A program made the translations under genes and the position numbers. Below are positions 61,931-64,000 of a stretch of DNA of 64,000 bases, in pieces. Source of the stretch: Aquimarina spongiae (GTDB lineage: Bacteria; Bacteroidota; Bacteroidia; Flavobacteriales; Flavobacteriaceae). The notes beneath the pieces were generated by a model. That model did no database searches, was not told the DNA's origin, and worked only from the letters and a program-made list of their open reading frames with translations. The stretch is from assembly GCF_900141785.1 (NCBI RefSeq), contig NZ_FQYP01000001.1, positions 868,001-932,000 of the forward strand. The letters run 5' to 3'. Every line of letters starts with the position of its first letter. Within the stretch, counting starts at the first letter, position 1.

Positions 61931-63214
61931 TTATGCTTTTTCTAATGCAATTTCATTAGGACTATTTACCTTTTCCAGAGCTTGATCCAAATCCCAAATC
62001 AAATCTTTGGCACTTTCTACTCCTATCGATAATCTTACCAATTGATCTGTAATGTTCATTTCTTTTCTTTGGCCATCATCAACTCCAGCATGTGTCATTG
62101 TTTTTGGATGCTCTGCCAAACTTTCTGTACTTCCTAAACTAACGGCTAGTTTCATTAGTTTTAAGTTGTTCAAAAACTCAAAGGCTTCTTTCTCCCCTCC
62201 TACGATATCAAAAGAAACCATAGCTCCCGGAGCAGAACACTGTTTCTTATAGGTAGCAAATGCTGATGTTCCTTCTTCTAACAGCCCTAGATAATATACC
62301 TTTTTTACTTTCGTATGACTATTAAGGTATTCTGCTACCATTTGAGCGTTCTTTGTCTGTTGATCCATTCTCACTTTCAAGGTCTCCAAACTTCTAAGCA
62401 TCAGCCATGCAGTATGTGGGCTTACCATGTTCCCCAAAAATGTACGTAGGGTTTTTACACGTAACATCAATTCGGCATTTCCTAATACGGCTCCGGCAAT
62501 CAAATCACTATGACCTCCTATATATTTGGTTGCAGAATATAGTACCAAATCTGCACCACATTGTAGTGGGTGTTGCCAAAGCGGCCCCATATATGTATTA
62601 TCTACGGCAACCAATACTTCTTTATCCTCGGTATTGTATTGTTTAGCCAATTGACTGAACTTTTCGATATCTACAATATCGTTAGTAGGATTGGCCGGAG
62701 TTTCTAGATAAATCATTGATAATCTATCGGATTTTCCAGAATCTTCAATCATTTGTTGCACCTCCTCTATTGATTGATGAGGTAGCACTCCTATAGTATG
62801 TACTCCGATTTTATCCAAAAAGTGCTGAATAAAATGATCCGTACCTCCGTACAATGGATTACTATATACTAGCAAATCTCCTGGTTTCAAAAATTCCAGC
62901 AGTACTGTACTAATCGCAGACATACCACTTTCAAAAACTGCACAATCATCAGCTTTATCCCAAAGGCAAAGTCTATTTTCAAGAATCTCTAGATTAGGAT
63001 TGTTTATTCTACTATAAATCAGTCCTAATTCTTCTTTTGGAGATTTCTCACGTAAACCGTAAGCCAATTCAAAAAAGGCTTTTCCCTCTTCTGCGGTTTT
63101 AAACACAAAAGTAGACGTTTGAAAAATTGGACATTTTATGGCTCCTTCAGACAACTCAGGTTTATAACCGTAAGTCATCATTAAACTCTCTGGGTTAAAA
63201 TCGTGTTCTTTCAT
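61931..63214 (-). CDS. Cystathionine gamma-synthase family PLP enzyme (trans-sulfuration)
   Basis: This 427-aa fold-type I PLP enzyme of the Cys/Met metabolism family has the PLP Lys230 in YSATKYIGGHSD, and Tyr68/Arg70 in IYSRINNPN contact the cofactor of the neighbouring subunit. FESGMSAIS (94-102) binds the phosphate. In methionine gamma-lyase a Cys follows the YG of the active site; here it is YGGTDHF, as in cystathionine synthases/lyases, so the exact reaction is uncertain. The divergent Lrp-type regulator next door recalls lyase loci controlled by amino acids, and supports a role in methionine or cysteine turnover (inference). Confidence 0.87.
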   Translation of the reverse strand: MKEHDFNPESLMMTYGYKPELSEGAIKCPIFQTSTFVFKTAEEGKAFFELAYGLREKSPKEELGLIYSRINNPNLEILENRLCLWDKADDCAVFESGMSAISTVLLEFLKPGDLLVYSNPLYGGTDHFIQHFLDKIGVHTIGVLPHQSIEEVQQMIEDSGKSDRLSMIYLETPANPTNDIVDIEKFSQLAKQYNTEDKEVLVAVDNTYMGPLWQHPLQCGADLVLYSATKYIGGHSDLIAGAVLGNAELMLRVKTLRTFLGNMVSPHTAWLMLRSLETLKVRMDQQTKNAQMVAEYLNSHTKVKKVYYLGLLEEGTSAFATYKKQCSAPGAMVSFDIVGGEKEAFEFLNNLKLMKLAVSLGSTESLAEHPKTMTHAGVDDGQRKEMNITDQLVRLSIGVESAKDLIWDLDQALEKVNSPNEIALEKA

Positions 63215-63263
63215 GCATTAAAAGTACATTCAAAAGAATTAAAAACTAAATAATGATGTTATT

Positions 63264-63310
63264 TTAGAATAAATATTTATAAAATGAAATATTAAAGAAT
63301 TTTATTCTAA
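63264..63310. promoter_or_regulatory. Candidate Lrp operator (perfect 10-bp inverted repeat)
   Basis: TTAGAATAAA (63264-63273) and TTTATTCTAA (63301-63310) are exact reverse complements 37 bp apart centre to centre, between the divergent PLP enzyme and Lrp genes. The right arm overlaps the -7 box of the lrp promoter, as expected for autoregulation. Binding is not shown. Confidence 0.5.
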
Positions 63311-63315
63311 TTTTG
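63308..63315 (+). promoter_or_regulatory. -7 promoter element of the Lrp-type regulator gene
   Basis: TAATTTTG, an exact TAnnTTTG match, 33 nt before the start at 63348. Confidence 0.5.
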
Positions 63316-63347
63316 ATCTTTCAGAATACTTCAAAAAGAAAAATATT

Positions 63348-63803
63348 ATGGATGCCATAGACCGATCTATACTACTGTTATTGCAAAAAGATGGAAAGAT
63401 TACCATTAAACAAATTGCAGAACGATTACACCTCACCACTACTCCTATTTTTGAACGAGTAAAAAAACTTGAGCGCGAAGGGCACATCAAATCATACAAA
63501 GCCATTTTGAACCGAAAGAAAATCGGACTACAACTAATGGCGTTTTGTAATATCACGCTCAACCAGCATCAAAAAGATTTTATAAAGAAATTCGAAAAGG
63601 ACATTCAACAGTTTCCAGAGGTAGTAGAATGTTATCACGTTGCAGGTATGTTTGATTATCTGATCAAGATCTATGCTGAAGATATGGAATCCTACCAGGA
63701 TTTTCTTTCTAACAAACTGGCTTCACTAGAAAATATTTCTAAAGTGCAGAGTTCTTTCGTCATGACAGAAGTTAAAGACTTCTCTTATCTTCCTATCCCA
63801 TAA
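63348..63803 (+). CDS. Lrp/AsnC family transcriptional regulator
   Basis: This 151-aa protein has an N-terminal helix-turn-helix (LLLQKDGKITIKQIAERLHL then TTTPIFERVKKLEREG, about 8-43) and a C-terminal AsnC/Lrp ligand-binding domain (CNITLNQHQKDF, VVECYHVAGMFDYLIKIYAED, about 65-145). Lrp proteins sense amino acids and form octamers on DNA. It is divergent from the trans-sulfuration enzyme across 133 bp with a symmetric element between, so it probably controls that gene and itself. Ligand is unknown; methionine is a reasonable guess. Confidence 0.93.
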   Translation: MDAIDRSILLLLQKDGKITIKQIAERLHLTTTPIFERVKKLEREGHIKSYKAILNRKKIGLQLMAFCNITLNQHQKDFIKKFEKDIQQFPEVVECYHVAGMFDYLIKIYAEDMESYQDFLSNKLASLENISKVQSSFVMTEVKDFSYLPIP

Positions 63804-63845
63804 AAATTAGGAGTATACTTAACAAAAGATTTAGAACTCAAATGA

Positions 63846-63853
63846 TACCTTTG
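63846..63853 (+). promoter_or_regulatory. -7 promoter element of the SDR gene
   Basis: TACCTTTG, an exact TAnnTTTG match, 25 nt before the ATG at 63878. Confidence 0.5.
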
Positions 63854-63877
63854 ATTTCTAAACAAAATTGCACCACA

Positions 63878-64000
63878 ATGAATCTTAACACAGCCAAAGT
63901 ATTGATCACAGGAGGTAATTCGGGTATTGGTAAAGCTACCGCCAAATTACTAAAAGAGAAAGGAGCCCAAGTCGTGATCTCCGGAAGAAATAAAAACACC
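63878..64000 (+). CDS. Short-chain dehydrogenase/reductase (3' partial)
   Basis: The frame begins at ATG 63878 and is cut by the window end after 41 codons. It reads MNLNTAKVLITGGNSGIGKA then TAKLLKEKGAQVVISGRNKN. The GGNSGIG motif is the SDR nucleotide-binding glycine loop (TGxxxGxG), followed by the helix and the ISGRN strand that selects NADP(H). Substrate cannot be read from this part. Confidence 0.88.
   Translation, partial: MNLNTAKVLITGGNSGIGKATAKLLKEKGAQVVISGRNKNT

Overview
The window looks like a chromosomal segment of a marine Flavobacteriaceae member, perhaps near Aquimarina or Kordia (the genus is a guess). Support: low GC; type IX secretion (T9SS) sorting tails on two secreted proteins; lipoproteins; Bacteroidetes promoter boxes (TAnnTTTG at -7) in place of Shine-Dalgarno sites; GG-leader peptide precursors; and a probable sulfonolipid (capnine) gene pair. 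No rRNA, tRNA, CRISPR array, intact insertion sequence or prophage was seen.

Layout. 1-4.5 kb: the end of a T9SS-exported phytase-like/GDPD esterase, a DJ-1/PfpI lipoprotein, a small membrane protein and a PhnP-like metallo-hydrolase. 4.7-12.4 kb: housekeeping and repair genes (conserved unknown, bcp, nth without cysteines, a 48-aa small protein, an ECF sigma factor, uvrA, a GNAT enzyme, a peroxiredoxin). 12.5-26.6 kb: accessory surface region. Two paralogous secreted basic proteins, each behind a sigma-54-type promoter, flank an amidohydrolase and a polymorphic locus of two fibre-like GIG-repeat proteins and a two-gene Rhs/YD-repeat system. 26.7-32.2 kb: a minus-strand operon (DUF4834, YfhO, glycosyltransferase 4, flippase) likely making or modifying surface glycan. 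32.3-43.9 kb: an outer-membrane barrel with a charged tail, a GNAT-fold protein, a probable capnine pair (acyltransferase plus cysteate-synthase-like enzyme), an S9 peptidase, YbaB, a thioredoxin-like protein, OmpA, YegP and threonine aldolase.

43.9-47.4 kb: a TPR/transmembrane/AraC regulator followed by two small double-glycine precursor peptides, one of only 56 aa, then a PD40 lipoprotein. No modification or export gene is seen. 47.5-55.9 kb: a zinc metalloprotease, prfB with a programmed +1 frameshift, arsC-like, a TonB-dependent receptor, a 57-aa membrane protein and fumC. 56-61.3 kb: a TPR/LuxR regulator divergent from a large G8-domain T9SS protein. 61.3-61.9 kb is non-coding and holds a decayed repeat pair and a hairpin. 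61.9-64 kb: a trans-sulfuration enzyme divergent from an Lrp regulator with a candidate shared operator, then the start of an SDR gene.

The observations I rate highest are the GG-peptide cassette, the fibre + split-Rhs locus with no visible immunity gene, and the duplicated sigma-54 transcription units.
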